Source of the DNA: Pseudomonas lundensis
GTDB taxonomy: Bacteria > Pseudomonadota > Gammaproteobacteria > Pseudomonadales > Pseudomonadaceae
Direction: 5' to 3'
Length of the DNA stretch: 64,000 nt
Assembly (NCBI RefSeq): GCF_001042985.1
Contig: NZ_JYKY01000006.1
Span: 124,001 to 188,000 of the forward strand
Under the pieces are notes generated by a model. That model worked only from the letters and a program-made list of their open reading frames with translations, was not told the origin of the DNA and did no database searches. The translations under genes were made by a program, and so were the position numbers. The first letter of the stretch is position 1. Each line of letters opens with the position of its first letter. This document shows, piece after piece, positions 62,863 to 64,000 of the stretch.

Positions 62863-64000
62863 ATGACCGAATCTACCTACGCAAATAGCGCTCCAGTCGC
62901 ACACACCATAGAGGGTTCAGACCCCTATGCGTGGTTACAAAATCGCGACAGCAAAGAGGTTTTGGACTACCTGAAAGCGGAAAACCAGTACCAGGAAGCC
63001 CAGTTGGCCGACGAGGCGGAGCGACGTGAAGCGTTGTTTGAAGAGATCAAGGGCCGCATCCGCGAGACTGATCTGTCCTTGCCGTCGCCCTGGGGCCCTT
63101 ATCTGTACTACACCCGTACCCAGGCGGGGGAAGAATACGCCCGCCATTTCCGCTGCCCGCGCCCGGCTGACAATAGCCTGCAGGTAGACGAAGAGGCCGA
63201 ACATGTGTTGCTGGACCCGAACGCGCTGGCTGACGGCGGGTTTATCTCCCTGGGTGCGTTCAGTATCAGCCCGGATCATCAACGGCTGGCTTACAGCCTC
63301 GACACCAGTGGCGAAGAAACCTACCGCCTGTTCGTCAAAGAGCTGACCAGCGGGGCCGTGACCGAGCTGCCGTTCGAGGCGTGCGATGGCAGCATGACGT
63401 GGGCCAATGACAGCCAGACGCTGTTTTTCGCAACGCTGGACGACACTCACCGTCCCCACAAACTGCTGCGCCACACGCTCGGAGAAACCGCCGCGCACGA
63501 GGTGTTCCATGAGCCGGACGGGCGTTTTTTCCTGCATTGCTACCGCTCCAGTTCCGAGCGCCAGCTCATCCTGTTGCTCAACAGCAAAACCACCAGTGAA
63601 AGTTGGGTGCTGGAGGCCGATCAACCGGCCAGCTCCTTCCACTGCCTTGCGCCCCGGGTTGAAGGCCACGATTACAGTGTCGATCACGGACTGTATCAGG
63701 GTGAGTGGAGCTGGTTTATCCGCACCAATCAGGACGGGATCAACTTTGCGCTGTACCACGCCAAGGGCGAAACACCGACCCGCGATGACTGGACGCTGCT
63801 GATTGCCCACGACGACGCGGTCATGCTCGAAGGCCTGACCCTCAATGCCCATGCACTGTGTTTAAGCCTTCGCGAAGGTGGACTGCCGATCATTGAGATC
63901 CGTCCGAGCGGTTTAACGCCTTATCGGGTGCAATTACCAGACGCCGCCTACAGCCTTTATGTGCAGGACAGCCTTGAGTTCGAAAGTCCCTATATCCGTT
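62863..64000 (+). CDS. ptrB: Oligopeptidase B, N-terminal part (runs off the window)
   Basis: The frame is open from ATG 62863 to the right edge (379 codons). The product begins MTESTYANSAPVAHTIEGSDPYAWLQNRDSKEVLDYL and carries the blades of the prolyl oligopeptidase propeller (SPWGPYLYYTRTQAGEEYARHFRCPR; SISPDHQRLAYSLDTSGEETY). The catalytic hydrolase part lies outside. Serine peptidase cleaving after basic residues in small peptides. A GAGAG site precedes the ATG. Confidence 0.9.
   Translation, partial: MTESTYANSAPVAHTIEGSDPYAWLQNRDSKEVLDYLKAENQYQEAQLADEAERREALFEEIKGRIRETDLSLPSPWGPYLYYTRTQAGEEYARHFRCPRPADNSLQVDEEAEHVLLDPNALADGGFISLGAFSISPDHQRLAYSLDTSGEETYRLFVKELTSGAVTELPFEACDGSMTWANDSQTLFFATLDDTHRPHKLLRHTLGETAAHEVFHEPDGRFFLHCYRSSSERQLILLLNSKTTSESWVLEADQPASSFHCLAPRVEGHDYSVDHGLYQGEWSWFIRTNQDGINFALYHAKGETPTRDDWTLLIAHDDAVMLEGLTLNAHALCLSLREGGLPIIEIRPSGLTPYRVQLPDAAYSLYVQDSLEFESPYIR

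Noticed and set aside
1..64000. CRISPR array, prophage, integron, IS element or complete tRNA/rRNA
   Set aside because: No regularly spaced repeats, phage or transposase-like reading frames, or cloverleaf were found by eye; a tool search could still find short remnants.

Overview
The window is a typical stretch of a Pseudomonas chromosome. Gene content and order match what is known of the genus: phhB-phhC-(MFS)-arfB-aroP, an rluB-scpB-scpA-yciO-yciV block, a cpxR/cpxP/cpxA-like set, plpD, an orphan fabH-type gene beside an ECF sigma factor, hrpA, aceK, lpxO, cysK, and pxpA-pxpB-pxpC. Base composition looks fairly even (high-50s %GC by eye), coding density is high, and I saw no rRNA, intact tRNA, IS element, prophage or CRISPR array. 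It reads as core genome with a few accessory or lineage-specific loci. The fluorescens-like lineage is my inference, not shown.

Layout: 1-5.9 kb is aromatic amino-acid catabolism (phhB end, phhC), two very small ORFs around a long hairpin, an MFS transporter, arfB and the aromatic permease aroP. 5.9-11.7 kb holds a minus-strand run for rRNA pseudouridylation (rluB), chromosome condensation (scpA/scpB), a YrdC/YciO protein and a PHP RNase, then yciB and yciI on plus. 11.8-14.9 kb is an envelope-stress two-component system with a Spy/CpxP-like protein between regulator and kinase. 15-25.4 kb carries a nitroreductase, TrkH, an AraC regulator next to an EamA exporter, PlpD, MarR, RecQ and small conserved proteins. 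25.4-34.4 kb has a DTW tRNA-modification enzyme, small unknowns, EamA, CvfB, a TorF-like porin, an SrmB-like helicase and an MscS channel. 34.4-43.6 kb has EamA, azoR/LysR, ppiA, an ABC exporter, aqpZ, a frameshifted GNAT gene and a porin with a Pho-box-like upstream site. 43.7-54.8 kb has anti-sigma/ECF sigma, KAS III, hrpA, aceK, two convergent EamA genes and lpxO. 54.9-64 kb has cysK, a MoxR-VWA pair, 5-oxoprolinase, a glutamine amidotransferase and the start of oligopeptidase B.

The most interesting element lies between lpxO and the EamA transporter at 52.7-53.6 kb. On the minus strand there is a good sigma70 promoter, a 53-codon ORF ending in a valine-rich tract (8 Val in the last 18 residues), a segment overlapping its stop codon that can pair with the left arm of a terminator, and a hairpin with a U-run 22 bases before the transporter ATG. 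This is the architecture of a transcription attenuator like those of ilv operons, but placed in front of an uncharacterised EamA/DMT transporter, which would predict a link to valine. Other points worth checking are a one-base deletion that breaks the GNAT/DUF482 gene, a Pho-box-like site before the porin, a CpxR-like box before the CpxP-like gene, a structured leader before aroP, and several unannotated-sized small ORFs.
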